A stretch of 64,000 nucleotides of DNA from Watersipora subatra (GCF_963576615.1 NC_088714.1:66047667-66111666); one strand, 5' to 3'; numbered from the stretch's first letter, positions 11,640 through 22,875 are shown. Program-made: numbers and translations. Notes: generated by a model not told the origin, from the sequence alone.

Positions 11640-12941
11640 ATGGAAAGTGGTTTTTCGAAGCTGGTGTTCGGTGAGCACGGTGATGGGTCGTGGGAGAGAT
11701 TTATAGAGGAGATGAATTTGTGTATTGATAGTGCTGTCAAGAGGAGAGGTTATGTAAATGATGAAGATGGCAACAGAGTGCCCATTATGAGAGGTAGAGC
11801 TAGGTTAGTGCCACTATTGAGAGCTATTGGGCACAGTGGTAGAGAAGTATTGAGGGGTGCAGGGTTCAACGTAGATGGTGTAAATTCTACTTATGAAGGG
11901 GCAGTGGAGGTTTTGCAGGATTATTATGGTAAACAAGAGAGTATGTTCGTAAAGGGGCATAAGTTTCTGATGGCTAAGCAGGCACTTGGAGAAAGTGATA
12001 GAGAATATTTACAACGGGTAGAGAGTTTGAGCAGATATGCAGAGGTGACTAACAATAATGATAGAGTAAGGTTTGCCCTTATAGTGGCGGTAAACGGGTT
12101 GAGAGATAGAGAAGTAAGCAGAGATTTAATGAAGAATGCCAATCTTACTTGGGCGTTATTGCATGAGGCATTGAGGGCTCGTGAAATGGCCTACAACTCG
12201 GATAGATTTTTGAGAACTGAGTGTAGAAGTACCGATTTAAAAAGTGAGGTTAAGAGAGAAGTAGCAAAGGTATCAGAGTTTGATAGCCGAGCGCAGTACA
12301 AGAGTAATGATAGAGATAGAAGCTATGATTCAGCAGGTAGATCTTCCCCTAGGGGTAGCCCTAGGAGTAGTAGAGAGTATTATGGTAGTGAGGAGCATGA
12401 TACTAGTAAATATACTCCCGGCCTCTTGTCCCATAACAAGGACAGTGACAGTAGGAAGTATAGAGATAATAGCAAGGAGAGGCACGTCTCTAGATATAGA
12501 GCAAATAGTAGAGAAGGCAGTGAAGATAGAGTATGCTATAATTGCAGACGCAGTGGCCATCAGATGAGGAGTTGTCCCTCCATTAAATGTTTTTCTTGTG
12601 GAGGGCGAGGACATGTATCCCGTTATTGTAGGGATAAGGGAGGAGATGTAGGTTATGACAGACGAGGTAGCAGCAGGAGGTCAGGAGGTAGTCGGGATAA
12701 TAGCTATGAGCGATATGGTAGCAGGGACAGTAGTAGGGAGAGGTACAGGGGCCGAAAAAGCCCCCGCGAGATGAGAGACAAGTCTAGTAGGTACAGGGAC
12801 AAAAGTATGGATAGGTTTGAGGGGGAGAAGTATAAGGAGAGGCGCGAGACGAGCCGGTATGATGAAGGGTATCGGGATAATAGTAAGGGCAGAAGTGTTA
12901 GATTCTCTGGTTTTAGAGATAAATATGGTGAAGATCAATGA
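11640..12941 (+). CDS. Gag of the non-autonomous LTR element
   Basis: About 433 residues from the ATG at 11640. The N-terminal two-fifths is a helical capsid-like region (around ALGESDREYLQRVESLSRYA). It is followed by a long Arg/Ser/Asp-rich linker and two CCHC zinc knuckles, CYNCRRSGHQMRSC and CFSCGGRGHVSRYC, near residues 300-335. The C-terminus is again Arg/Ser-rich, like an SR-type nucleic-acid-binding tail. The family role is to package element RNA in virus-like particles. The ORF is intact over its length. The next ORF is in the same frame, 15 bases beyond the terminator. Confidence 0.8.
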   Translation: MESGFSKLVFGEHGDGSWERFIEEMNLCIDSAVKRRGYVNDEDGNRVPIMRGRARLVPLLRAIGHSGREVLRGAGFNVDGVNSTYEGAVEVLQDYYGKQESMFVKGHKFLMAKQALGESDREYLQRVESLSRYAEVTNNNDRVRFALIVAVNGLRDREVSRDLMKNANLTWALLHEALRAREMAYNSDRFLRTECRSTDLKSEVKREVAKVSEFDSRAQYKSNDRDRSYDSAGRSSPRGSPRSSREYYGSEEHDTSKYTPGLLSHNKDSDSRKYRDNSKERHVSRYRANSREGSEDRVCYNCRRSGHQMRSCPSIKCFSCGGRGHVSRYCRDKGGDVGYDRRGSSRRSGGSRDNSYERYGSRDSSRERYRGRKSPREMRDKSSRYRDKSMDRFEGEKYKERRETSRYDEGYRDNSKGRSVRFSGFRDKYGEDQ

Positions 12942-12956
12942 CTAGGCCAGGGGATT

Positions 12957-14216
12957 GTGCAGTATGTAGAAGTTAATGGAGTAAATGTAGAGTTTACGTT
13001 TGATACTGGGGCTGAGGTGTCTATGGTAACTGAGGCAACAGCCAATAAGTTGAACCTATGGTTAAAGAAACCGTCGACAGTTTTAGAAACTGATGATGGT
13101 AATAAGTTAAAAGTGGTTGGAAGTGTAATAGTTCATTTGGAAAGTAAAGACAGGCATGTGGATGCTGAAGTTCATGTGGTGAAAGGATTGAGAACGAACT
13201 TCTTGGGCATAACTGAGTTGAGGCAGCTTAAATTATTTGCTGTTGTAAATGCGTTATGCGAAAGTAAGTTTGAGGCTGTTAAGGAGTGTAGAAGTATTAA
13301 GCCAGTTAAGCCGTTTTCGTCGAGAACCATTATTGCTGGGTCAAGTTATGTTTCAGATGATGTCGAGTTGCAAAACCTGACAAATAAGTCTGACAGAGAG
13401 AGCGAAGTTAAGAAAGGTCACACAGGTCAAGATTGGTGGGCTTGTAAAACCAAGGGAGTGAAGAGTAGCAAATACGTAGAAATTGGTAGTCAACGGGAAA
13501 CAGCCCAAGGCATCAGAGATGTGCAAGTGTCTATGGGGTATGATAGAGAACACAGTCACGATGAGGTAAGGGAAGGTGCTGAGAAAGAAGCTGAACCAGT
13601 GTCTGTAATGGAAAAGGTTTGCTCTTTTTTAGCCGAGGTATCCAGCAAAGGAATGTTAGACAGAGAAGGTCATGAGAAAAAGGTAGCAGAGATTGAAAGA
13701 GCGGAAAGGGAGGTGCGAAGGAAGTCGAAGGAGAAATTGGCTATGCTGAAAGCCAAACGGGAGACAGCAGTCATGGAATTGGAAAATGTCAAGGCATTCA
13801 GGGTAGTGGTGCAGAAGTTAGCCGAGGTTCAGAGGAGAATTGCTGGTAGCAGACCTGCACTGGCTGCAGGTGAGGTCGAGCTAGATAGGTCTGGGCCTAT
13901 GCCAACTCCCAGCTCTGTGGTGCCATCCCCTGTGCAGCCGGTTACGGCCCAGGTGGAGACCTCCCACAGGAAGCCTGTCGAGCCTGCCTCTTACTGGGGA
14001 GAGCGAGGAAAAGACGGAAGAGACGGAGATGAGGTTGAGGAGTCATTACTGACCCAACCAAAAGACTCCGGGCTAGTCAGGGTTGGTGGAAGTAGTGTTG
14101 GAGATGTTGGTGGAAGTAGTGTTGGTAGTGACAGTGGTCACAGTAAAAGTATTGGTAGCGGCGGAGGTCAGGGTTATGGAAAAGCCAGTGCAGACTGGCA
14201 ATGGAGCCGGCAGTAG
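12957..14216 (+). CDS. Aspartic protease ORF of the non-autonomous LTR element
   Basis: The first 110 or so residues hold a retroviral-type aspartic protease, with the active-site motif FDTGAEVSMV and a flap/hydrophobic stretch ending FLGITELRQL. The remaining 300 residues are not polymerase. They include a charged coiled-coil-like segment (around EIERAEREVRRKSKEKLAML), a Pro-rich stretch and a Ser/Gly/Val tail. The ORF lies in the gag frame directly downstream, so expression as a gag-protease extension by terminator read-through is plausible; gammaretroviruses use this strategy. The tail has no recognised domain. Confidence 0.7.
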   Translation: MQYVEVNGVNVEFTFDTGAEVSMVTEATANKLNLWLKKPSTVLETDDGNKLKVVGSVIVHLESKDRHVDAEVHVVKGLRTNFLGITELRQLKLFAVVNALCESKFEAVKECRSIKPVKPFSSRTIIAGSSYVSDDVELQNLTNKSDRESEVKKGHTGQDWWACKTKGVKSSKYVEIGSQRETAQGIRDVQVSMGYDREHSHDEVREGAEKEAEPVSVMEKVCSFLAEVSSKGMLDREGHEKKVAEIERAEREVRRKSKEKLAMLKAKRETAVMELENVKAFRVVVQKLAEVQRRIAGSRPALAAGEVELDRSGPMPTPSSVVPSPVQPVTAQVETSHRKPVEPASYWGERGKDGRDGDEVEESLLTQPKDSGLVRVGGSSVGDVGGSSVGSDSGHSKSIGSGGGQGYGKASADWQWSRQ

Positions 14217-14385
14217 CGAGAAGAGTACTTTAGACGGTGGCACAGGGTCAGACAAGCCAGAGGCATAGCCTATGGAGACTGTCCTAATGGAGTCAGGTAA
14301 CGAGCAACACAAGTAAGGTAAGTTACTATGTCTGCTTGTTGGTAGTGATGGAGTGGCCCAAAACAAAAGAAAAAAAGAAAGGGCA

Positions 14386-14619
14386 TGTTGTATTATGGGA
14401 TTTGTTAGGCTCAGGCTATATTGGTGTCTGAGCTCAAGGCAGTACAGGTGGTCTTGGTAATTACGGTGAGTGCATAAAGCTGGATAAAGCTAGCGGGTAA
14501 AGCTAGTAGATTAGCGAGTGTAAGACAGTATGGAGGAGGATATAAGGAAGTGTAACGAAAGACAGAGGCTCTTCTTCATCTTCACATCAGTACATGTGAG
14601 TACATCGATTTATACAACA
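14386..14619 (+). repeat. 3' LTR of the gag-protease element
   Basis: Matches the 5' LTR with about eight differences. A purine tract (AAAGAAAAAAAGAAAGGG) lies just upstream, and ATAAC follows. Confidence 0.85.
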
Positions 14620-15789
14620 ATAACGTAGTCACATAGCTGTTTATCGTAGTTTTGTCGTGTTAAGACGAAATAGTAACAAGCTCACGAAACGGAAAAAAAT
14701 CTTCTCAAAAACACATCATTAATTATTCTGTATTCATTTATACAGTGTATATGAAAGATATGTTACATACGTTGTAATATGATTGCACATTTATGTATGT
14801 AACGCGGTATTACATAAGTTGATTATTTGTGATTATGTTCTAACCAAATAAAATGCACATTGAAACAATTGTCTACTTTGCTACCACTCTGAGAGCTAAA
14901 GAAGATCCTATTTCATTTTAGTTGAACTATTTATGTTAGCGTATCATGAGACAAAGATTGTGAAAAAGCAACAGAAGACATTAGTCGATCTTATATTTAC
15001 TGCAAACACCGACTTCTCCAACAACTAACTTTATTTAGATTTTGAACATGACCAGCTCTGTAGGTATTCATTTGTCAGCTTGCTTATATATTCATTATTT
15101 AAGTACTACAATGTGTGACCAAAAAGTTTTTCTTGATTTGTTGGGCAAAAAATAATTTCTTGTTGTTGGCATGATGATGTATTTTCTTGCTCCAACATAA
15201 ATAATGCATGTGGCAATTATTGTGCATCATTGTTAGCAGCTCTCCCGTTACCTCCACAAGCACAATGTAGCCAATTCTGGAAAACCAGAGGGCAGCACAC
15301 AAAACCTTTAGCACGATGTATATCTATTGGCATTGCTGACATTATACAGCATACATTGTTTGAAAAGTCGATGCGCAATGACAAAATGTCTGGTGATGGA
15401 CCACTGGAACAATCATAGGAAGTAGGTTGTTTCAGTTATCGAACGAATCTATCATGATAAATTGTTAAGTTTAATAATTTTACTTTATTTGATAAAAAAA
15501 GAAAATGTTGTGCATAACTTAATTACTACCACATCAGCACCAAAGCCATAAAAGGCCTTTAACAAGCACAAATGAGAACAGAATAACACAGTAGAAAAGG
15601 GTCACATATACTACATCTAGATATGTGAAAATAAGTGAATATAAGTCTGAGTTATTTAAAAAAATCAGTGTTGAAAATTCTGAATGTTGTATGTAGGCAG
15701 GTATGTTTTAATTTGATCAATATATTCACTCAAAATTGAGCACAGTACCTAACTGAAACAGTTCAAGTTTTTGCATATAAAAGTATTCC

Positions 15790-15934
15790 TATCTAGAACA
15801 AGTTTGTTTTCTATGGCTGCAGATGAACTGGCAATGAGGTGGAGGGCACGCCAGATGCCCTCTGGCGTGCCCTCCCTTCATTGCCAGTTCACCCACAGCT
15901 ATAGGGAACAAACTTGTTCTATGCCTATCTAGAT
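15790..15934. repeat. Hairpin downstream of the element gene stop (copy B)
   Basis: Counterpart of 6255-6398. The centre GGGCACGCCAGATGC pairs with CTCTGGCGTGCCC, a longer perfect stem than in copy A. Confidence 0.75.
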
Positions 15935-15982
15935 ATTGCATGTATTAGAAAGCCTCAGGACTGAGGAGGAATTTTTGCTCTG

Positions 15983-18900
15983 TCATTTCTTACTCTCTGC
16001 AAACTCCTCTTGGAGATCCTTGATCTAAAATAAAAACAATCATAGCATGTGTATTTACATCTCCTTGAACTTGTAAAGTACTGTGAATGCAGTATTCAAG
16101 TGGCGTTGTTTGCGACGATTTTTGACTTTGACAGGAATATTATTTGTTAATTTAATGAAGTAGATTGGAAAGTTACATCGGACATTGTGATTAGCTGGAA
16201 GTTAATTTGGCGATCTCAAAGAACCGGGCAAATCTGCTTTTGCTAGTTCCTGACTTTATTACTGTTTTTACAATAGTTTTATTTCACAATTATTTTCTGG
16301 CTTCATATATCTTCTCCGATCCTACACTGCTCAACCGACTTAGCCCATAGAGTTGACTTGTAGAACACAGCAACGACATTAGTCCAAGTACTCAGTCTAC
16401 AAATTGGAGTGTTGTGGCACCTTGTTATCAACTTCTCAGAGTTGATAAAAACTCCAGAAATGCTCCCAAATCCTGATTAGACATTTGCAAATCACATCAA
16501 ATCACCAATCATGAGATTGGCATCAAGGCACCATGAAAATGGATTACCCAGCTTGTAAATTAAATCAAGTTAAAACCATCAATTACATAGTGGATGATGG
16601 TTTTAATTTCATTTTATTTTAAAGCTGAGTCGTCACCCTTCTAAGTGATTTGATTTGGAGCAAAACGCATGCCAGCGATTTGATATGCTTTACAAATCTG
16701 GAATCAGAGATTTGGGAGCATCGCTGCACAACTCTCTCCAATTCAGACACTGAGCACTTACACTAAAGTGACACGAAAGCATCATGCAACAGGGTTCTAA
16801 TTTTAAAACTGAGTTACTGAATATTACCACTCACCGGACTGTTAGGTATGAAAGTAACATCAGGTGTCTGAGTTACATCTATAATGCTGTCGTTTGTGGC
16901 GTTTTGTAGATGCTCCCCACATCTATGCAAGCTCGCATAGCCTCTGCTCTTACTCCTACCCGTCCTGAGCAAGCACTGCGTTTCCTCCTTATCTTGAGCT
17001 ATAAATCAGAATGCTCGAGGCATTGAACGTTTGGCTGGGTGTGAACAGGCAACTTAACAAATATCGCAGTTGGCAGCAATAATTTGTTTCTAAAACCTAA
17101 TCCTGCCTACACAAGGGGTTCTTCTGCATTATCCTACTATAACTTCATATTTTTCTAGCTACTAATCTAGGGTTATAAAGGGCTTGAAGATCCGCCTACC
17201 AATGAAATTCCACATTTAACCATAATTAATATTGCACAATTTGCCTAAAATTTTATTGCTGGTTGTGTGAGTGAATACCTTTGTGTTACTATCAGATGTA
17301 TTGTCTTGAGGATGTGGTCTCTTTGTTGGATCCTGTGACTGAAAATATAAACAATACGTAAATTACGTATATCGACACCATGTGACAACATATATGAATT
17401 TATACACATGTATAGCATATTTATATGGCGCCTTACAGTGCCTCGCGTTGTGTGTTCGCAACTCGAGTTGCCGTGTTGTACAACTCGGCCTGGGTTTTTG
17501 ATGAACTCGAGTTGTGTTTCGCAAAACTAACACAGGTTCGTAAAGAAAGCAAAGTGAGTAATTGGGGTGTCTCATTTACAGAACATGTACAGAAATTTAA
17601 TAATAATAATTTAAATATATATACACATTTAAATTATATATATATTGGCGATATTTGCGCATATCTGTTTCTATAAATATAACGAGACAAAAACAATTGT
17701 AGAATGTAAAAAGCAAACTAAAAAACATTCTATGTGGGAGCTGGGCCACTTCATTCTCAAACGAAAAAAGAGTTATCTCTCTAGAACCTGACAAGAAACT
17801 GAATGAACACCGAAAACAAACAAACATAGAAATTATGTCAACGACGTTTAATGATGCACCAAAAAAATTTCATATAAAAATATACCGTAGCTGGAGAAAA
17901 TGAAATGATGAGATGTTCTCAAGCCAAGTTGTTGTTGAAAGAATTCGGCTTGGGTTTTGATGAACTCGAGTTGTGAACGCGCAACGCGAGGCACTGTAAG
18001 GCGCCATAATATTTATATTTGTGGGCACAATCTAACTAAATTCAAATTGGCAAAAGAGTCCAAACAAAGGCTTTGTTGCCAGGGCTCTAAAATAAGCATT
18101 CATTTCATTTTGCTTTTAATGATTGTTTTTGCAAAATTTAGGTGTGAAATATTAAATGTAAAATAACTATTACGTCCAAGTTTAAGCAAAGGTGTGAACT
18201 GCGATATAATACTATCTGGCGCATGTGTGAGGCCTCGGGATGAGAAATTATCAAGAAAAATGAGACAGATTGCCGTAAACTTCACTGGCTATTGGGTTAA
18301 GGATATGGTATCTGAGCATTCCAATCAAGTCCTTGTTTCTTTGCAATTCTACCGAATTTCTATGAGAGTGTAGATGAATTAAAAGAAGAGAAAGTGTTTT
18401 TGAACTTTGATGTACCGTGAGACCGAAAGCAAAGTATCGAATACAGCTTAGACATGTCCAACCCTCACAGTAGTGTAGACTTAGATTTACTGCATTCTTT
18501 GATTTCAGGCTTACAAGAATGTAAATGTGCACGCGTGCTTTTGTTACAAGATAGCTATTTCAGAAATAAGACAAATTAAAATCCATAAAAGTAATAAATA
18601 TTATTTATCATCTCTATGTAAAATCCATACTATACTATCTGTGCATTTGCAAAGACATGAAATGATAGCCTTGTTTAAATATGTTGTCTAAATGACCGAG
18701 TTTTGCTGTCCAAAATATCTCTTATAATAAATAGCCTGAGTAAAATATTCTTTGTGTACCGGTAACTTACCCTCCGCTGTTCTTTGCACTTTTCCTTCTG
18801 GGTTTGATGTCTTTCAGGGCCGTACATGCAGCCATACTCTTTTTCTTCGCCATACATACATAAATAGCCTTGACTGTCATGAATGACCTTCTTTCCTCTC

Positions 18901-19770
18901 CAAATATCTTTACCTTGCTAAATTAGAGCAGATAAAATTTTAAAATTAAGAAACATGGTACAGAATTTTTAGATTCATTGGCTGAAGACGTTATAGGTTT
19001 TTAGTCATACTTGATTGGTAACACTCAATTGAGAACTAACTGCTGCATGTATATGATGCTTGATGCATTTATTGCTTGCTTGATTGTAGTTATTAATATA
19101 CAATGATTTTTAATGCCATTTTAATTGCATGCCAATGCTTGTACATTGAAGCCCATGTAGATCTTCGAATCAAGGCTGCACTATAAGCTTGATTGTAATC
19201 CACTGCATGTCTGTATATACATGAATATCCACTTCGTTAAATTAAGCTTAAGAGTTGAGTGTCCATAGAGAGCAATCCTTTATTGCTGAGAGGTAGATGG
19301 TGTGTATCCAGTGTGAGTTGCTAGTGAACTGATGAAAATTGTGTCAACTCTGCTTCAAGTAGGGCCTGTGACGTCATAGATCACATGGTACAGAAACAAA
19401 CCAAAAAGGGCCTAATAAAACTGCAGCATAAAGACATATAAGCTATTATTGACATGTACTTCTATTGCACAACAACCAAGCATAGGCCTACATTTTACAA
19501 TCAAGGTTACACTTCACAATCAAGGCTACACTAAAATATCCGAGGTATAAAATGTTCATTTTCAACGCAAGATCACAAATTGGGCAGTGGAGAAAAAGTG
19601 CTTTAAGGATATGAGATTTTCTTCAAAAAGTCTTTCATGCTTGTTTAATATGCCGTCCTCATGGTATGTGTAAAACTTGTTGCCATATTCGATTTCATGG
19701 GCTGTGATGGCTTGCTCAGCCTTTTCTAACGATGAGGCAAGAACAAGTGACATAATGCATAAATGCACTG
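15983..19770 (-). CDS. Spliced gene of unknown function inside TIR element copy B
   Basis: Counterpart exons are at 15983-16024, 16835-16998, 17279-17338, 18771-18917 and about 19620-19768. The first four keep their splice sites and reading frames. The 18771-18917 exon is 27 bp shorter than in copy A, made of an 18-bp and a 9-bp difference, so the frame is unchanged. The upstream exon lacks the GT donor used in copy A (GAAAATC instead of GGTAATC), and its open frame runs on both sides. In addition the intron between 16998 and 17279 is intact, but the one above 17338 carries a MITE. The product is unknown, and copy B may be a partly decayed version. Confidence 0.45.
17427..18005. mobile_element. 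GGCGCC-ended MITE in TIR copy B
   Basis: Inverted ends of about 43 bp start GGCGCCTTACAGTGCCTCGC. The empty site in copy A (near 7880) proves the insertion. A TATTTATAT repeat occurs on both sides, about 9 bp, with four extra bases on the right. Subterminal GATGAACTCGAGTTGTG blocks occur near both ends. It has no coding capacity. A 9-bp duplication would fit a Mutator-type MITE, but that is only suggestive. Confidence 0.75.
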
Positions 19771-20542
19771 CAAAAAATATATTTGGTAGGCCCTCAGGCT
19801 CCTCGTAGAAGTTGACTGTCGTCAGCAATCATGTCATTCAGCTATCGAGCCTTCGATAACCTACCGACACGATTGCCGACTACAGGCATGGGAGGCCTAT
19901 AGGTAGGCCTATATAGAAGATGAAATGACGGACACAAAAAGTCAGTTATGAATACATGATGACTCACTCAGGTCTTCTTTTAAGGTTGAAACAGTATGAA
20001 TATGTAGTGCATTTCAATTAATTTTTTAAGACAAATTGCAAGCAGTAACCGACTCTGATTGCTGAGGACTACTGATCACAGGCAGGCTCTCTAGTCCGAA
20101 AATATAACTGCCCTGCATTGTAGAAGACTACAAAAATTTGCTTTACCTTGCCTCCACTCCTACACTTCTTGTGAACCAAACAGATGAGATACAGCCTAGG
20201 CCTGGCGGTGCTACTGACAATGCACCATTGTAGAAACAAGTTCAAAAAAAATTTGAGATACACAATTAAATGGTTGTTCCTTAGGTAGCTACATACTGTC
20301 GTTGTTTCAAAAAGTGCTACAGTTGAGACTTAGTAGTAATACAAAGTTAGTTGTTAAAAAAGTGTCTGCTTGCAGTAAATACAGTAAAGATAAGAAACTG
20401 ATGTCTTCTGTTGTCTTCATTTTTACAATCAATGCCTAACGAGATGCTAATATTAATATTTACAATGAAATTAAATAGAATCATTTTAGGCTCTCAGAAT
20501 GGTAACAAAGTGGACAATCGTTTTAATGTGCATTTTATTTGT

Positions 20543-20891
20543 TTGTGTGTGAATATTATTTATTGAGGTTTTCATGAGAACATAGTGTTCTGTTGACCTC
20601 ATAGTTAAAAATTAAAGCTAATATAATGTGGTATAATATGATAATTGACAATAAAATTGATAATGGCTACAATAATATGATTTCAATAAGAGGATAATAA
20701 GGTCGTTGATTGAGCTGAGTTTATATATATATGCAAGCTGAGTTGATTGAGTATCTATATTCTAAGTTAGTAATTAGTAAAGACATTTAAAAAATAAATT
20801 TTTAATGCAGGTGACACAATACTCTACTATTCTCATGTTAGTTATGGTTGTAAAGTGACAACCGATGGTTTTTAATAATTTACAGAACATT
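20543..20891. mobile_element. About 350-bp insertion in the right arm of TIR copy B
   Basis: Copy A reads straight through CATTTTCTTTGTTCAGAAC near 10425, while copy B has about 350 extra bases there. The insert starts with a GT-rich run and contains AACATAGTGTTCTGTTGACC. No clear inverted ends or target repeat are seen, so the class is unknown. Confidence 0.6.
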
Positions 20892-21380
20892 TTGTTCAGA
20901 ACATAATCGTAACTTTTCAATATTTTATGTAATACCGCCTTACAAAAGTGTATTTGTATTAAAAAATATAAAACTATTTTTCAAATATAAACAAATAGGC
21001 CTACAGAATAATTAATGATGTATTTTTGAGAAGATTTTTTCTGTTTCGTGAGCATGTTACCATTTATTCTTAACAAGAAAAAACTACAATAAACAGCTAT
21101 GTAAATACTTTATGTTATTTTGCTAAAAGAACTCAAATTTGTAATTAATATTTTGCTTGAAAAAGATGCTTACGTGATATTTTGTTTAAAAAAAGATAAC
21201 TACTCGATTTCTCAACAACTAAACGTTTGCAGTGGCTCAAAACGACTAGCTGTGGCTCGGTACGGCTAACGTTAAAGCTTTTGTATTTCCTGATTAAGCT
21301 CCACCCTTACAAAATGACCCAGAAATTGACCAGGTTTTGAGCCACTGCCATTATACCTGACCATATAGCAGGCCCGTATT

Positions 21381-21601
21381 TGTAAGGTAATACCGAACAA
21401 GAATTACGATCTGTATTTACAACATCACGGGCGGAGGAGATCAAGGACAAAAGAAGGAAGGAGATGTTTCCGGTGGAAGGGGATCGGCTGGAAAAAAGGG
21501 AGGACCGGAGGCTACGACGAGAGCGGGATTATTCTGGGCGGGGTTCACGGAGGAGGAGCAACTGATGTACAGATAATCAAGTAAGATCATATAGCTTCAT
21601 A
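21381..21601 (+). repeat. 5' LTR of the Ty3/Gypsy element
   Basis: 221 bp, matches 26234-26454 with about eleven differences. It begins only ten bases after the ATATAGCA flank of TIR copy B. Confidence 0.88.
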
Positions 21602-21927
21602 TGGTGTCAGAATATATCGAACCTACAGGCGTAATCGTGTAAAACGTTGCTGTTTGTGTGATGGTGTTTTACAACGGCGAGCTCAACAAGGCACAGATTA
21701 TCTGGAAGCTGTTGCGTTGAGGCAAATGATCGGATATTTGCTGAGATATCGCAGGAGTAGGCGTACTTTGTGTGGAGCAAAATTTTGCTACCCTGACTCT
21801 TAAAAACAATATAGTGAATTATACTGTCACTCTCCTATATTTTGGTGTTATCTAATTTGTTCCCTGTTAATCACGATTCATAGTATCTTTTTGATTGTGG
21901 GGTGCTGCCAGTAAAACAGTATAAAGT

Positions 21928-22809
21928 ATGTCTGCTAGCGGTGAAACCAAGCCTGAAAAGTTTGTAAAGCCCTTGGACTTTTCCTCGGGCAACCTGGCTA
22001 CCGCTTGGAAAGTTTTTAAAGAGCAGTTTAATATATATGTGATTGTGAAGAAACTAAGAGAGCTCACTGTAGACAAACAGATCGGTCACACGCTTATGGC
22101 TATGGGTAGTGACTCGGTACCAGTATACAATCAGTTCACCTTCGTGCCATCTGACGATGACAAAAAGAAAACACTGGCCAACTGCATCAAATTTTTTGAT
22201 GCATATTTTGAGCCTGTAAAAAATGTTATTTTTGAGCGCTCAGTGTTTAATAAGATGACTCAGCAACCTGGCCAATCTCTTCACCAGTTTATAGTTAAAC
22301 TCCAAGTCCAGAGTGAGAATTGTGACTACGGCGAGATGCGAGATGACTTGGTAAGGGATAGAATAGTGGTGGGAGTGCGTGACATCGAGCTTCGCAAGTA
22401 CCCGATTGATGTGCCTGATCTCACACTCAGGTTATGCATTCAAAAGGCGAAACAATATGTATCAAATCAGGAGCATGTAGCTGCAATGGCATCTACGTCT
22501 GGTGTTCTGGGTCCCAGTAAAGAAGAGTATGCTGGGAATGTAGACTTGGTACAGCGATATAAACCCAAATCGTCTAAACAAATGACTGACACTGAGGAAA
22601 ACAAGAGCAGTAACGCGGAGGACCAGCCATGCTCAAAATGTGGAAATTGGAAGCATTTTGGTGGTCGTTGCCCGGCAGAAAGGTCAAGCTGCAACAAATG
22701 CAAGCAAAAAGGTCACTGGGCAAAAATGTGCAAAGGAGCCCAGCAAGTATCTGCACTGGAGGAGAATGACGATGGAGTAGATAGTTTGTTTTTAGGAAGT
22801 TACCAATGA
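21928..22809 (+). CDS. Gag of the Ty3/Gypsy element
   Basis: 293 residues beginning MSASGETKPEKF. The capsid-like region includes FNKMTQQPGQSLHQFIVKLQ, typical of metazoan Gypsy Gag. Two zinc-knuckle-like clusters close the protein (CSKCGNWKHFGGRC and CNKCKQKGHWAKMC). The ORF is open throughout. Pol follows in the same frame after a terminator in nearly the same context as in the gag-protease element. Confidence 0.85.
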   Translation: MSASGETKPEKFVKPLDFSSGNLATAWKVFKEQFNIYVIVKKLRELTVDKQIGHTLMAMGSDSVPVYNQFTFVPSDDDKKKTLANCIKFFDAYFEPVKNVIFERSVFNKMTQQPGQSLHQFIVKLQVQSENCDYGEMRDDLVRDRIVVGVRDIELRKYPIDVPDLTLRLCIQKAKQYVSNQEHVAAMASTSGVLGPSKEEYAGNVDLVQRYKPKSSKQMTDTEENKSSNAEDQPCSKCGNWKHFGGRCPAERSSCNKCKQKGHWAKMCKGAQQVSALEENDDGVDSLFLGSYQ

Positions 22810-22875
22810 CTAAGCCGCATAAACTACATTGACACCATCTCGGAAATAGAAAATGCCTGGTATGTAGAGTTACAG

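Larger units (their letters stand above)
11135..14619 (+). mobile_element. Gag-protease-only LTR retrotransposon inside TIR copy B
   Basis: Two 234-bp LTRs start TGTTG and end CAACA, and the 5-bp target repeat ATAAC lies at each side (11130-11134 and 14620-14624). The undisturbed site in copy A confirms the insertion. A primer-binding-like TGGCGCAGTTGAC follows the 5' LTR, and a purine-rich tract precedes the 3' LTR. Only two ORFs are present, gag and a protease-headed ORF. There is no reverse transcriptase, RNase H or integrase. It looks structurally whole as a non-autonomous element that would depend on enzymes supplied elsewhere. The LTRs differ at roughly 3 to 4 percent of sites, so it is a moderately young fossil. 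Confidence 0.85.
10882..21362. mobile_element. Unclassified TIR DNA element, copy B, with three later insertions
   Basis: Same ends and interior order as copy A, in the same orientation. Subtracting the LTR element with its target repeat (about 3.49 kb), the GGCGCC MITE (about 0.59 kb) and the insert near 20543-20891 leaves about 6.05 kb, close to the 6.04 kb of copy A. Visible divergence between the copies is a few percent. ATATAGCA follows the right end at 21363-21370, as it does at the other two borders. One shared flank between tandem copies suggests unequal exchange at the target repeats, or insertion of one copy next to the other at the same site. Confidence 0.8.

Noticed and set aside
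12280-12938. Other-frame ORFs over the gag Arg/Ser region
   Set aside because: Shadows of the biased gag codons; the zinc knuckles fix the true frame.
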